A stretch of DNA of 64,000 nucleotides from Paludibacteraceae bacterium (GCA_024693065.1 JAILLP010000004.1:1-64000), one strand, 5' to 3'; counted from the first letter of the stretch, positions 9,206-18,550 are shown. The notes: a model not told the origin generated them from the sequence alone. A program made the numbers and translations.

Positions 9206-9267
9206 TCAAAATTCATAATTGACTACGTCGAACTAACGTTTCTTAATTCAAAATTCATAATTAACTA
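9206..9267. repeat. Two direct copies of a 20-bp AT-rich motif
   Basis: TCAAAATTCATAATTGACTA (9206-9225) and TCAAAATTCATAATTAACTA (9248-9267) match at 19 of 20 positions with a 42-bp period; the second copy includes the mfd stop codon. A related stretch lies in inverse orientation at 27696-27716. These look like small dispersed repeats between genes. Confidence 0.5.
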
Positions 9268-12200
9268 TATGTTGCTCAGGATCCGATAGGCCTCCTCCAC
9301 GCTGTCGACGTCGAGGAATTGGATGGAGCGTTTATCCCCCGTCTCCCTGATTTTGCAGCGTACCGCATGCTCTTGCAGATAGGTGAGTATCCTGCCGAAC
9401 ACTTCGGTCTGGTAGTATGGGGAATCGTCCGCTTGGATGAAGTAGCCGGTCATGCGTCCCTGCTTGAGGGTGAGGCGCTCGAATCCGAGGTTGACGGCCA
9501 CCCAACGCAGTCTTACGAGTTGGAGCAGGCTTTCCGTCTGGCTCGGGATGGCGCCGAAACGGTCCCTCAGCCTGTCGGCGAAGGCGGTGAGCTCCTTTTC
9601 ATCCTTCACGTTGTCCAATTCACGGTAGAGCGACATCCTCTCTGAAACATTCTCGATGTAGTCGGACGGGAAGGTGAGCTCCATGTCGGTCTCGATCTGA
9701 CAGTCTGTGACGTAGGTTGGGGCAGTGTTCTCTCCCTTTCCTTGCTCTTCGTATAGCTCGGAGAATTCGTCCGCCTTCAGTTCCGCGATGGCTTCGTTCA
9801 ACACCTTCTGGTAGGCTTCGTATCCGAGGTCGGCGATGAAACCGCTCTGTTCCGCACCTAGGAGGTTGCCGGCGCCTCGTATGTCGAGATCCTGCATGGC
9901 GATGTTGAATCCGCTGCCTAGCTCCGAGAAACTCTCGATGGCTTGTAGCCTGCGGCGAGCGTCGGTGGTGAGGTTCGTGAGTGGTGGCGCCAGCAGGTAG
10001 CAGAAGGCTCTCTTGTTGCTTCGGCCAACCCTTCCGCGCAGTTGGTGCAGGTCGCTCAGTCCGAAGTTCTGCGCCTCGTTGATGATGATGGTGTTGCAGT
10101 TGGATATGTCGATGCCGGACTCCACGATGGTGGTGGCGAGCAACACGTCATACTCGTAGTCGAGGAAGTCCAGGATGATTTTCTCCAACTCTTCTCCCTT
10201 CATCTGTCCGTGTCCGATGGCGACGCGCGCTTCCGGCACGAGCCGTTTGATGAGTGCGGCTATCTCGTTGAGGTTCTGCACCCTATTGTTGATGAAGAAG
10301 ACCTGTCCGTTGCGGTCCATCTCGTAGAGAATCGCTTCCTGTATGATCTTCTCGCTGAAGGTGTGAAGCTCGGTCTGTATCGGGTACCGGTTTGGCGGCG
10401 GTGTGTTGATGACGGAGAGGTCTCTCGCACCCATGAGGGAGAACTGTAGCGTTCGAGGAATTGGGGTGGCGGTCATGGTGAGCGTGTCCACATTGACCTT
10501 CATCTGTTTGATCTTCTCCTTGGTGGACACCCCGAATTTTTGCTCCTCGTCTATGATGAGAAGGCCTAAATCTTTGAATTTAACCTCTTTGCCTAAAATC
10601 TTTTGCGTTCCGATCAGGATGTTGATCTCTCCTTGTTCAAGCTCATGGATGATTCGCTTGACATCCTTGGCGCTTCTTGAGCGGTTCAGGTAATCCACTT
10701 TGACGGGGAAATTCTTCAGTCTGTCGGAGAATGTCTTGTAGTGCTGTAGTGCCAGTACCGTGGTTGGCACCATGATGGCCACTTGCTTATTGTCCACGGT
10801 GGCCTTGAAGGCGGCGCGGACGGCTATCTCGGTCTTGCCGAAGCCCACATCGCCGCATACCAGCCTATCCATGGGGATGTCTTGCTCCATGTCATGCTTC
10901 ACGTCGGCGGTGGTTTTCACCTGGTCTGGCGTGTCTTCGTAGAGGAAAGAGGCTTCCAACTCCGATTGGAGGAAACTGTCGTGCGAGAAGGCGAACCCCT
11001 TCTCCTCGCGTCTCTTGGCGTAGAGGGCGATGAGGTCCCTGGCGATGTCCTTGACATGTTTCTTTGTCCTTTCCTTGATGGTTTGCCATGCGCCCGTACC
11101 TAGTTTGTTGATGCGGGGCTCGTCTCCTTCCTTGCTTTTATACCTTGATATCTTATGGAGCGAATGGATGCTGACGAGCAGAATGTCCTCGTTTTGGTAG
11201 AGCAGTTTGATCACCTCCTGTTTCTTCCCGTTGGCGTCCACCTGGATCAGTCCGGCGAACCGGCCCACACCATGGTCGATGTGCACGACGTAATCGCCTG
11301 GCTTGAAGTCCTGCAGTTCCTTTAATGTGAGGGAGAGTTGCCCCGACCTCGCCTTATCCGAGCGTAGTGAGTATTTGTGGTAACGGTCGAATATCTGATG
11401 GTCCGTGTAGCAGCAGATCCGCAGGGTGTGGTCGATGAAGCCGGCGTGTAGCGTTTTTCGGATAGGCGTGAAGGTGATGTTATCGCCCCTGTCCTCGAAG
11501 ATGTTGGACAGACGGTCTGTTTGATGCAGGTTGTCGCTTAGGACGTATACGCTGTATCCTTCGTCCGTTTTGGTGCGGAAGTCTTTGCTGACCAAATCGA
11601 AATTCTTGTTGAATACGGGTTGCGGCGATGAATCGAAGTTGATGCAGGACGCTTTGTCCCATGCGCTGTGACCGCCGAAACTGATTCTTTTGAATCGCGA
11701 GTTCTCTTCCACGAATGTTTTGTCGTCGATAAAGAGGTCCTCTCGTCCGATGCTCTCCACATGGTCGCAAAGCTTGTCGAATGTGAATTGGTAATCATGG
11801 AAACAGAGCAATGTATTCTCTCCGAGCAGGGAGAAAATAGGGACGGCGGAAGATGCGGATTCATGGATATTGGAGATGATGGAGATCTCCTCTTTCTTCT
11901 CCAGTGACAGTTGGTTTTCGATGTCGAAGGTGCGGATGGACTCGATTTCGTCTCCGAAGAAATCGATACGGTAGGGGTATTCACAGGAGAAGGAGAATAC
12001 GTCGATGATGCTTCCCCTGACGGAGAATTGACCAGGCTCGTAGACGAAGTCCACGCGGGAGAATCCGTATTCGCAGAGAACCTGTATGATGAAGTCGGTG
12101 TCGATGCTCTCCCCGACGTGCAGTTTCAGTGTCTTACCGCTAAGTTCGGCGCTGTCCACAACCTTTTCTGCGATGGCTTCCGGGAAGGAGACCATAACGA

Positions 12201-12555
12201 AGGGGTTGCCTGAGTTGATTCTGTCGAGCGCTTCCGTGCGCAACACCTCGTTGGCGGCGTCTTTCTGCTCGTTGTCCACCCTGCGGTAGGAGGTGGGGTA
12301 GAAGAATACCTCCTCTTCCCCGATGAGTTGCACGATGTCGTGGTAGAGGTAGGCTGCGGATTCTTCGTCGTCCATGGTGATGAAGAGAGACTTGCCTCCG
12401 TTGATTCTAAGTTGGGAGAATAAAATGGCGCATAAGGATCCCTCCAGCCCCTTTAGGGTTAGGTTTTTCTCTGTCCCGGCGCACCATTCCCCCACTTCTC
12501 GGATCGTGTTGTGCGGGGAAAAAAGGTTTAATAAATCGTTAATGTTCAATGTCAA
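9265..12555 (-). CDS. mfd: Transcription-repair coupling factor Mfd
   Basis: About 1096 residues. Mfd displaces RNA polymerase stalled at DNA lesions and recruits UvrA. The N-terminal UvrB-like part leads to the RNA polymerase-interaction domain (FKPGDYVVHIDHGVGRFAGL), then the SF2 translocase with GFGKTEIAVRA as motif I and DEEQKFG as motif II, and finally the TRCF C-terminal domain. No ATG lies near the expected N-terminus. The frame can begin at TTG codons at 12591, 12555 or 12549. Because a consensus -7 box (TATCTTTG, 12568-12575) lies inside the longest version, the TTG at 12555 or 12549 is the likelier start, on a nearly leaderless transcript. Confidence 0.93.
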   Translation of the reverse strand: MTLNINDLLNLFSPHNTIREVGEWCAGTEKNLTLKGLEGSLCAILFSQLRINGGKSLFITMDDEESAAYLYHDIVQLIGEEEVFFYPTSYRRVDNEQKDAANEVLRTEALDRINSGNPFVMVSFPEAIAEKVVDSAELSGKTLKLHVGESIDTDFIIQVLCEYGFSRVDFVYEPGQFSVRGSIIDVFSFSCEYPYRIDFFGDEIESIRTFDIENQLSLEKKEEISIISNIHESASSAVPIFSLLGENTLLCFHDYQFTFDKLCDHVESIGREDLFIDDKTFVEENSRFKRISFGGHSAWDKASCINFDSSPQPVFNKNFDLVSKDFRTKTDEGYSVYVLSDNLHQTDRLSNIFEDRGDNITFTPIRKTLHAGFIDHTLRICCYTDHQIFDRYHKYSLRSDKARSGQLSLTLKELQDFKPGDYVVHIDHGVGRFAGLIQVDANGKKQEVIKLLYQNEDILLVSIHSLHKISRYKSKEGDEPRINKLGTGAWQTIKERTKKHVKDIARDLIALYAKRREEKGFAFSHDSFLQSELEASFLYEDTPDQVKTTADVKHDMEQDIPMDRLVCGDVGFGKTEIAVRAAFKATVDNKQVAIMVPTTVLALQHYKTFSDRLKNFPVKVDYLNRSRSAKDVKRIIHELEQGEINILIGTQKILGKEVKFKDLGLLIIDEEQKFGVSTKEKIKQMKVNVDTLTMTATPIPRTLQFSLMGARDLSVINTPPPNRYPIQTELHTFSEKIIQEAILYEMDRNGQVFFINNRVQNLNEIAALIKRLVPEARVAIGHGQMKGEELEKIILDFLDYEYDVLLATTIVESGIDISNCNTIIINEAQNFGLSDLHQLRGRVGRSNKRAFCYLLAPPLTNLTTDARRRLQAIESFSELGSGFNIAMQDLDIRGAGNLLGAEQSGFIADLGYEAYQKVLNEAIAELKADEFSELYEEQGKGENTAPTYVTDCQIETDMELTFPSDYIENVSERMSLYRELDNVKDEKELTAFADRLRDRFGAIPSQTESLLQLVRLRWVAVNLGFERLTLKQGRMTGYFIQADDSPYYQTEVFGRILTYLQEHAVRCKIRETGDKRSIQFLDVDSVEEAYRILSNI

Positions 12556-12567
12556 TGAATTTTTTAG

Positions 12568-12575
12568 CAAAGATA
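12568..12575 (-). promoter_or_regulatory. -7 box of mfd
   Basis: Minus-strand TATCTTTG fits TAnnTTTG exactly. Transcription would start near 12561, just before the TTG start candidates. Confidence 0.5.
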
Positions 12576-12600
12576 ACAATAAAAATTCCAAACCATTTTT

Positions 12601-12629
12601 TAAATTTGCAAGAAACCTATATCAGGAGA
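12601..12629 (+). promoter_or_regulatory. -7 box and purine-rich ribosome site of the glycosyltransferase gene
   Basis: TAAATTTG (12601-12608) fits TAnnTTTG, and AGGAGA lies at 12624-12629 immediately before the ATG at 12631. The box is back-to-back with the mfd promoter. Confidence 0.5.
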
Positions 12630-12630
12630 A

Positions 12631-13374
12631 ATGGAAGTGAACGATGGAGTGGTAATCATACCAACTTACAATGAAAAAGAGAATGCGGAGAACATTATTC
12701 GCGCGGTTTTAGGCTTGCCTAAGGCTTTCCATGTGTTGATTATAGACGATAATTCGCCGGATGGAACGGCTGCTATTGTGAAGAGCTTGATGAACGAGTT
12801 CCCTGGCAGGTTGCATATCCTTGAAAGGTCAGGGAAGTTGGGGCTTGGCACCGCCTATATCACTGGCTTCAAGTGGGCTTTGGAACATGGCTACGAGTAT
12901 GTCTTTGAGATGGATGCGGACTTCTCCCATAATCCGAATGATGTGCTGAAGTTGCACAAGGCATGCTCCGAGGAGGGTGCGGACGTTGCGATAGGCTCCC
13001 GTTATATCAGTGGCGTGAATGTTGTGAATTGGCCGATGGGGCGTGTCCTGATGTCCTATTTCGCATCTAAATATGTAAGGATCGTGACTGGTATGAAGAT
13101 CGCAGATACCACGGCTGGCTTCAAGTGCTACCGCAGGGAGGTGTTGGAGACTATAGAGTTGGACAAGATCAAGTTCAAGGGATATGCGTTCCAGATAGAG
13201 ATGAAATACACTGCCTATAAGTGTGGGTTTACGATTAAGGAGGTGCCTATCATCTTCGTGAATAGGGTGTTGGGCAGCTCGAAAATGAGCGGCGGAATCT
13301 TCGGTGAAGCCGTTTTGGGGGTCATTAGGCTAAAAATTAATAGCCTATTTAGAAAATATCCTCAAAAAAAATAG
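12631..13374 (+). CDS. Family 2 glycosyltransferase, polyprenol-phosphate mannosyltransferase type
   Basis: 247 residues, the size of a soluble dolichol-phosphate mannose synthase without membrane anchor. GT-A fold motifs appear in order: VVIIPTYNEKENAENI, IIDDNSPDGTAAIV, FEMDADFSHNP (metal-binding DxD), IGSRYISG and a C-terminal FKGYAFQIEMKY. Such enzymes move a sugar from GDP- or UDP-sugar to a lipid phosphate at the inner membrane for later glycosylation. It is followed within about 50 bases by pyrC. The donor sugar cannot be told from sequence. Confidence 0.88.
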   Translation: MEVNDGVVIIPTYNEKENAENIIRAVLGLPKAFHVLIIDDNSPDGTAAIVKSLMNEFPGRLHILERSGKLGLGTAYITGFKWALEHGYEYVFEMDADFSHNPNDVLKLHKACSEEGADVAIGSRYISGVNVVNWPMGRVLMSYFASKYVRIVTGMKIADTTAGFKCYRREVLETIELDKIKFKGYAFQIEMKYTAYKCGFTIKEVPIIFVNRVLGSSKMSGGIFGEAVLGVIRLKINSLFRKYPQKK

Positions 13375-13382
13375 TATATTTG
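13375..13382 (+). promoter_or_regulatory. -7 box candidate upstream of pyrC
   Basis: TATATTTG fits the consensus exactly and begins at the last base of the preceding stop codon, 44 bases before the pyrC ATG. Confidence 0.4.
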
Positions 13383-13425
13383 GTAAAAGTAAAATTCAAG
13401 TTCAAACTGAAAAATATTATATGTG

Positions 13426-14772
13426 ATGGGTACGATATTGATTCACAAAGCAAAAATCATTAATGAGGGGAATTCTTTCCGTGGTTCGGTGTTGATTGAA
13501 GGAAAGAAGATTTCCAAGATTTTCAAGGATGATGTTCCTGAAAGCGTGTTGAAGAGTGCTGAGGTGATTGATGCCGAGGACAAGTGGCTTTTGCCTGGTG
13601 TGATTGATTCTCATGTACATTTCCGTGAGCCGGGTCTGACGCAGAAGGGTGACTTCCAATCCGAGTCCCGCGCGGCGGTGGCAGGTGGTGTGACCTCTAT
13701 TATGGACATGCCGAATTGCTTGCCTCCTACCACATCCATGGCTGAAGTGGATAAGAAAATTGAGTTGGCTAAGCAGAAGTGTTTGACGAATTTCGCGTTC
13801 TATTTGGGCGCTACCAACGATAACATCGAGGAGGTTGTCAATGCGGACAAGGACAAGGTGTGCGGCATCAAGGTCTTTGTGGGTGCATCCACGGGCAATC
13901 TGCGTCTGTCTGACCCGAAGGTTTTGGAGCGTATATTCGCTGAGTCGAAGCTGCCAGTGGCTACCCATAACGAGGATGAGGAGATGATCCAGGCTAATTT
14001 GGCCAAGGTGAAGGAGGAGTTGGGCGACCAACCTATTCCAATCTCCTACCATGAGATTATCCGCAACTCTGATGCTTGCTACAAATCAACTTCCAAGGTG
14101 ATCGATTTGGCCAAGAAATATGGTACGAGGTTGCATGTCTTGCATCTGACGACCGCCAAGGAAATGGCTTTGTTCAACAACAAACCGTTGGCGGATAAGA
14201 AGATCACGGCGGAGACTTGCGTCGGCTACTTGTGGTTCGACGATACCGATTATGAGCGTTTGGGCGCAAAGATAAAGTGTAATCCTTCCATCAAGAAGGA
14301 GAAGAGCCGCGTGAACTTGCTGAAGGCGGTTGAGTCGGGTATCATCGATACCATTGCGACGGACCATGCGCCTCACCTGTTGAGCGACAAGGAGGGCGAT
14401 TGCCTCCAAAGCGCTTCCGGTTATCCTTCCATCCAACATGCGTTACCGATGATGCTTGAATTGGCGAAACGTGGCAACTTCACCCGTGAGCAAGTGGTGG
14501 AGAAAATGTGCCATAATCCGGCGAAGATTTTCAACGTTGAGAAGAGAGGCTTTATCCGCAAGGGATTCTTTGCCGACTTGGTGTTGGTGGAGCCTAATGT
14601 CCCTTATGAGGTGAAGAAGGAGGATCTCCTTTATAAGTGCGGATGGTCTCCGATGGAGGGTGAAACGCTGAAATATAAGGTGACTCAGACATTTGTCAAT
14701 GGAGTCCTTGTGTATGATGACGGCAAGATAAATGATGGCACGAAAGGGGAAATGTTGACCTTTTTGAGATAA
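13426..14772 (+). CDS. pyrC: Dihydroorotase
   Basis: 448 residues, amidohydrolase fold. It closes N-carbamoyl-aspartate to dihydroorotate, the third step of pyrimidine synthesis. The metal-binding HVHFREPG motif is at about residues 63-70, a second set of ligands in the middle (HNEDE, LHVLHLTT), and the catalytic ATDHAPH near residue 307. The ATG at 13426 directly follows a GTG in frame; the ATG is preferred. Confidence 0.95.
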   Translation: MGTILIHKAKIINEGNSFRGSVLIEGKKISKIFKDDVPESVLKSAEVIDAEDKWLLPGVIDSHVHFREPGLTQKGDFQSESRAAVAGGVTSIMDMPNCLPPTTSMAEVDKKIELAKQKCLTNFAFYLGATNDNIEEVVNADKDKVCGIKVFVGASTGNLRLSDPKVLERIFAESKLPVATHNEDEEMIQANLAKVKEELGDQPIPISYHEIIRNSDACYKSTSKVIDLAKKYGTRLHVLHLTTAKEMALFNNKPLADKKITAETCVGYLWFDDTDYERLGAKIKCNPSIKKEKSRVNLLKAVESGIIDTIATDHAPHLLSDKEGDCLQSASGYPSIQHALPMMLELAKRGNFTREQVVEKMCHNPAKIFNVEKRGFIRKGFFADLVLVEPNVPYEVKKEDLLYKCGWSPMEGETLKYKVTQTFVNGVLVYDDGKINDGTKGEMLTFLR

Positions 14773-14833
14773 TTTGTTGATATACAGGCGATTGAATTGT
14801 GTAATGTGATGTTTTTTTTGCTCTAACGAAAAA

Positions 14834-14880
14834 TTTTCAGAAATATTGTACATTTTTCTGAAAAAAATGTTATACATTTG
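14834..14880 (+). promoter_or_regulatory. -7 box and inverted repeat upstream of the TolC-like gene
   Basis: TACATTTG (14873-14880) fits TAnnTTTG. Directly upstream, TTTTCAGAAA (14834-14843) and TTTCTGAAAA (14855-14864) form a 10-bp inverted repeat around an 11-base centre, over the expected -33 region, which would suit a repressor site. Confidence 0.45.
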
Positions 14881-14928
14881 TATGCCCTTCGATTAGAGTT
14901 TTGCTTTTGCTTGACATATTATATTTTA

Positions 14929-16233
14929 ATGTGTGTGAAAAAGAGTGTAACTATTATTTGTGCTTTGTTTTTGTCCGCTTTTTCGTTCGGACAAGATAAT
15001 GAGATATGGACGCTGGGCCAATGTGTCGACTATGCTTTGCAACAGAATATTAGCGTACAAAGAGGTCGAATTACATTAGAACAATGCCGCGTTTCTACGG
15101 AACAGGCAAAGGGCCAATGGCAACCGGGCGTTTCTTTCTCTGCTGGACAAAACCTGAGTAATAGTCCTTTCGCGGAAAATGGATATGCCAGTACATATAG
15201 CGGAAATTATAACGTGGGGGCTTCTTGGACGGTCTTCAATGGATTCAGGCGGAAATATAACATCAAGCAGGCTGAATTGCAGGAGACGATTCAAGAGACT
15301 TCTTTGAAATCGACGGAAGAGGATATCAAAATCGCGGTGTTGACCAGCTATCTGCAGGTCTTGTACGCGAAGGAGAATGTCACGATGAGGAAAAACTCGC
15401 TGGAGACTTCCAATGAGCAGCTCGGCCGCTACAAGCAATTGTACGAGGCGGGCTCCGTCTCCATGAGCGACTTGGCGCAAATCGAGTCGCAGCATGTTTC
15501 GGAACTCTATCAAGTGACGGTGGCGCAGAACCAGTTGGAGGATAACCTCCTACAGTTGAAGCAACTCCTTAGGTTGGATCTCAACCAACCGTTTGATGTG
15601 CAGAGCATGGATTTCTCTCAGGAGCAGGTGATGGCTGATTTGGGGAATAAGGACTCTATCTATGAACGGGCTCTTTATGCCAGACCAGAAATCGCCAATG
15701 CATTGCTGAACGAGAAAATGGCAGATCTTCAGATCAAAAGCGCCAAGTCTGGCTATTATCCTTCTGTGAATCTCAGTGCTGGAGTCGGAACCGGACATAA
15801 CAGTCATGGCTCAGGCAATCAGATGAAGGAGAACTTTGGCGAAAACTTGGGCCTTTCTTTGAATTATGCCATCGCGGATAATAGAGAGAGAAAGTCCTCA
15901 TTGAAAAAGGCCAAACTGAACAGGTCCTTGTCCGAACTTGAGACGGAGAACCTGAAGGATGACCTTAAGAAAACGGTTGAGGCTGCCTATTTGGATGCTA
16001 AGGCGGCGCAATTGAACTACATCGCTTCGAAGAGCAACGAGCAAGCAGCGGAGTCAACTTACGAGTTGACGAAGGAGAAATTCTCCTTGGGTATGAAGAG
16101 CCCATTCGAGATGCTCAGCGAAAAGAACTCCTTGCTTAACGCTCAGCAACAGACCTTGCAATCCAAATATTCCGCCATCCTGAACATCCAGGTGCTGAAT
16201 ATTTACCAAGGTCTCCCTGTCGGTGTGGAATAA
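14929..16233 (+). CDS. TolC-family outer membrane efflux channel
   Basis: 434 residues from the ATG at 14929. The upstream in-frame TTG at 14878 lies inside the promoter and is rejected. A signal peptide (CVKKSVTIICALFLSAFSFG) ends before QDNEIW. The mature protein starts with the family's WTLGQCVDYALQQN and shows two helical-hairpin repeats (QYE-rich coiled helices at about 130-230 and 330-420), as in TolC. It would form a trimeric outer membrane tunnel for a tripartite pump or type I exporter. No adaptor or pump gene is adjacent, so its partner is encoded elsewhere. Confidence 0.9.
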   Translation: MCVKKSVTIICALFLSAFSFGQDNEIWTLGQCVDYALQQNISVQRGRITLEQCRVSTEQAKGQWQPGVSFSAGQNLSNSPFAENGYASTYSGNYNVGASWTVFNGFRRKYNIKQAELQETIQETSLKSTEEDIKIAVLTSYLQVLYAKENVTMRKNSLETSNEQLGRYKQLYEAGSVSMSDLAQIESQHVSELYQVTVAQNQLEDNLLQLKQLLRLDLNQPFDVQSMDFSQEQVMADLGNKDSIYERALYARPEIANALLNEKMADLQIKSAKSGYYPSVNLSAGVGTGHNSHGSGNQMKENFGENLGLSLNYAIADNRERKSSLKKAKLNRSLSELETENLKDDLKKTVEAAYLDAKAAQLNYIASKSNEQAAESTYELTKEKFSLGMKSPFEMLSEKNSLLNAQQQTLQSKYSAILNIQVLNIYQGLPVGVE

Positions 16234-16297
16234 TGAACTAGGAAGAAACTTTTTCATAATAGTGTTTGTTTTCATTTTTTAGAGTGATAAACTCGAG

Positions 16298-16335
16298 ATG
16301 TCGCCAAACTGGGAAGTTTGGCGACATTCTTTTTT
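16298..16335 (+). terminator. Terminator after the TolC-like gene
   Basis: A perfect 13-bp stem (16298-16310 with 16315-16327, arm ATGTCGCCAAACT), loop GGGA, then TCTTTTTT. Confidence 0.9.
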
Positions 16336-16381
16336 GTTCGTTCTTTTTTCTATGTGAGCCGATTGTTCTTTCTCGTCGAAT

Positions 16382-16412
16382 AAAAAAAGCATCGGACTTG
16401 CCCGATGCTTTT
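16382..16412 (-). terminator. Terminator of the LytS/LytTR operon
   Basis: An 11-bp stem (16385-16395 with 16402-16412) with loop 16396-16401; read on the minus strand it is followed by a seven-T run. Confidence 0.85.
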
Positions 16413-16499
16413 AACGGAATGTGACCTGTGTGTCACACTGTTTGACGGGAGGGTAGAAGACATCTGTAGTGTTTCCCCTCTTGTGTGCCAGAATGTTGC

Positions 16500-17228
16500 C
16501 TATACATTCAGCGCACTGAGCAGAGCGTCCTTGTAGTTTTTCCCGATGGCCAGTTTCTGTCCGCAAATGGTTACCATGTTCCCTTCTACGGACTCGATGT
16601 TCGAGAGGGAGACGATATACGACTTGTGTATTCTCATGAACTCGTTTGAAGGCAATTCCTCCTCTAGTTTTTTGAGGGAATAGTAGGCGGTGATGCGTCT
16701 TTTGTCCTTCATGTGGAAAGTCACGTATTCGCTTTGTCCTTCGATATAGATGAGGCTTGCGTAGTCGATTTTGTAGAGCTTGTAATCCGCCTTCACCATG
16801 AAAAAGTCCCTGTCCGATTTGACGGGTGACGTTTCTGTCGCCGCTGGCTCTTTCCTCCTTGCCTTGATGCGTTCCGACACCTTGTTGATGGCTTGGAGGA
16901 AACGAGGGAAGGAAATTGGTTTGAGAAGATAGTCCACCGCTTCCAATTCGTAGCTGTCTATGGCATATTCCGCATATGCGGTGGTGAATATCACCAGAGG
17001 CTTTTCTGCCATGGACTTCACCAACTCCAGTCCGGAAAGGTCTGGCATCTGGATGTCCGTGAGGATTAGGTCGATGGGCTCGTTTTGGATCACCTCCATT
17101 GCCTTCATAGCGTTTTCGCATGTCCCGCATAGCTGGAGTGCGGGAATTTTGGAAACATATTCGGAGAGTAGTTTCCTTGCAGGAAATTCATCGTCGATGA
17201 TGAGTGTTCTTATCAATTCATTCTCCAT
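16500..17228 (-). CDS. LytTR-family response regulator
   Basis: 242 residues. The N-terminal receiver domain (1-120) has the acidic pocket IDDE, the phospho-acceptor Asp in LILTDIQMPDLSG and the conserved Lys in YLLKPISF. The C-terminal LytTR DNA-binding domain (about 140-240) has IYIEGQSEYVTFH and FMRIHKSYIVSLSNIES. It overlaps the upstream kinase gene by 11 bases, so the two form a two-component system. Target genes are not evident here. Confidence 0.93.
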   Translation of the reverse strand: MENELIRTLIIDDEFPARKLLSEYVSKIPALQLCGTCENAMKAMEVIQNEPIDLILTDIQMPDLSGLELVKSMAEKPLVIFTTAYAEYAIDSYELEAVDYLLKPISFPRFLQAINKVSERIKARRKEPAATETSPVKSDRDFFMVKADYKLYKIDYASLIYIEGQSEYVTFHMKDKRRITAYYSLKKLEEELPSNEFMRIHKSYIVSLSNIESVEGNMVTICGQKLAIGKNYKDALLSALNV

Positions 17229-18330
17229 ATTGATCTAATTTAATTGTTAATTTCAGATTATAGTTGTTGTCGGTCTCGTCGATATCCAGGGAATATTTTC
17301 CGGAGTACATGAGGTCGAGCCTTTTTTTCACGTTTTCGATGCCGATGCCTTTGATGTGCTTCTGTTCCCTCTTCACGACCCGTTTGCTGTTCTCCACCGT
17401 GAAAACCAGTTCGTGGGCGTTCGCCTTGAGGTGAAATCGTACAAAGGCGTTGCTTTCCAGTCCTATGCCACTGTATTTGAATGCGTTCTCGACGAAGGGT
17501 TGGAGCAACATGGGCGCAATGAATATCTCTTCTGGGGAAATCTCCTTCGTGAAGGTTACGTTAATATCGTTTTCGTGGCTATATCGTTGAAAATCAATGT
17601 AATTCTCCAGGTAATTAATCTCCCCGGACAGGGGAATCTGTTTCTCCTTGGAGCCGTATGTGACGTAGCGCAGCATTTCGGAGAGTGTAAGGACACTGTC
17701 CGCCGCGTTCTTGTCGCCCGTGTACACCATTGAATAGATGTTGTTCAGCGCATTGAACAGGAAGTGCGGGTTGATCTGAGAGCGTAGGAAATTCAGCTCC
17801 AGTTGCACCTTTTCTTGTAGGATGGAGGTACGCTGCTCCTCAATCTCCTCCGTGTGTTTCCTGTATTGGAACATCACCGATACCATCATGGCGCCAGCTA
17901 GCAGGATCAGCGCCTTCCATTTGGAGGAGAGGAACAACCTGGCTTCCGTGGACTCTTCCTCATCGTCGAAGAAGGCCCTGGATTCGGATGGCAGGCGGAT
18001 GTCCAGCAATGCGTTGTCCTCGAATACGGTCTCCGTGTAGTGGGACGAGACGACAGCGTCCTCGAAGTGGTACACGATGAAGGTGAATGAGGCGATGAGG
18101 ATGGAGGCGAGCAGGATAAACAGGATCATTCTGTTTTTCATCAGGAAGTGGGGGAATAGGAAAACCCTGTTCACCAGTGTGACGACGAACATGCCCGCAG
18201 TCAGCAATGCGGCCAGTTTCAACGAAAGGAAAAGGTCATAGGAAATGTTGCTGAATGTGAGCAAAGAGAAGACCGCGATCCACACGGACGTTTCGACGAT
18301 GTTGCGTTTCCAGATATCAGATATGCTCAT
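17218..18330 (-). CDS. LytS-type sensor histidine kinase
   Basis: 370 residues. Four probable membrane helices lie in the first ~170 residues (the fourth, about 138-152, in WKALILLAGAMMVSVMF). The His_kinase domain follows, with the phospho-acceptor in LRSQINPHFLFNALNNIYSM (about residue 190), then the ATP-binding N box ENAFKYSGIG and KGIGIENVKKRLDLMY. It phosphorylates the LytTR regulator encoded immediately downstream. Minus-strand CAACTTTG (18347-18354) is one base off a -7 box. Confidence 0.92.
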   Translation of the reverse strand: MSISDIWKRNIVETSVWIAVFSLLTFSNISYDLFLSLKLAALLTAGMFVVTLVNRVFLFPHFLMKNRMILFILLASILIASFTFIVYHFEDAVVSSHYTETVFEDNALLDIRLPSESRAFFDDEEESTEARLFLSSKWKALILLAGAMMVSVMFQYRKHTEEIEEQRTSILQEKVQLELNFLRSQINPHFLFNALNNIYSMVYTGDKNAADSVLTLSEMLRYVTYGSKEKQIPLSGEINYLENYIDFQRYSHENDINVTFTKEISPEEIFIAPMLLQPFVENAFKYSGIGLESNAFVRFHLKANAHELVFTVENSKRVVKREQKHIKGIGIENVKKRLDLMYSGKYSLDIDETDNNYNLKLTIKLDQYGE

Positions 18331-18514
18331 GTCTCCTTCTTTTCACCAAAGTTGCGAAAGAATTTTGAAACGAGAAAATAATATCGGTAAAAAGGTGCAA
18401 CTCTTTGTGATTTTAATTTGCGGATGGAAGGTCCGGGATGCGGCTGATTCTGCGTTTTTAATATGTTTTAGGATTTTTGGGGCGAATAATTAATGCATTA
18501 GACAAAAAAAACAC

Positions 18515-18522
18515 TAACTTTG
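18515..18522 (+). promoter_or_regulatory. -7 box of pheS
   Basis: TAACTTTG fits TAnnTTTG exactly, 29 bases before the ATG at 18551. No clear -33 box. Confidence 0.5.
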
Positions 18523-18550
18523 CAAGATTAAAGGTATTTTGTAATTAGAG

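Noticed and set aside
14878-14928. N-terminal extension of the TolC-like protein from TTG 14878
   Set aside because: It overlaps the -7 box and the resulting N-terminus does not look like a signal peptide; ATG 14929 does.
18331-18514. Possible gene between the LytS kinase and pheS
   Set aside because: No frame of credible composition; only promoter-like elements.
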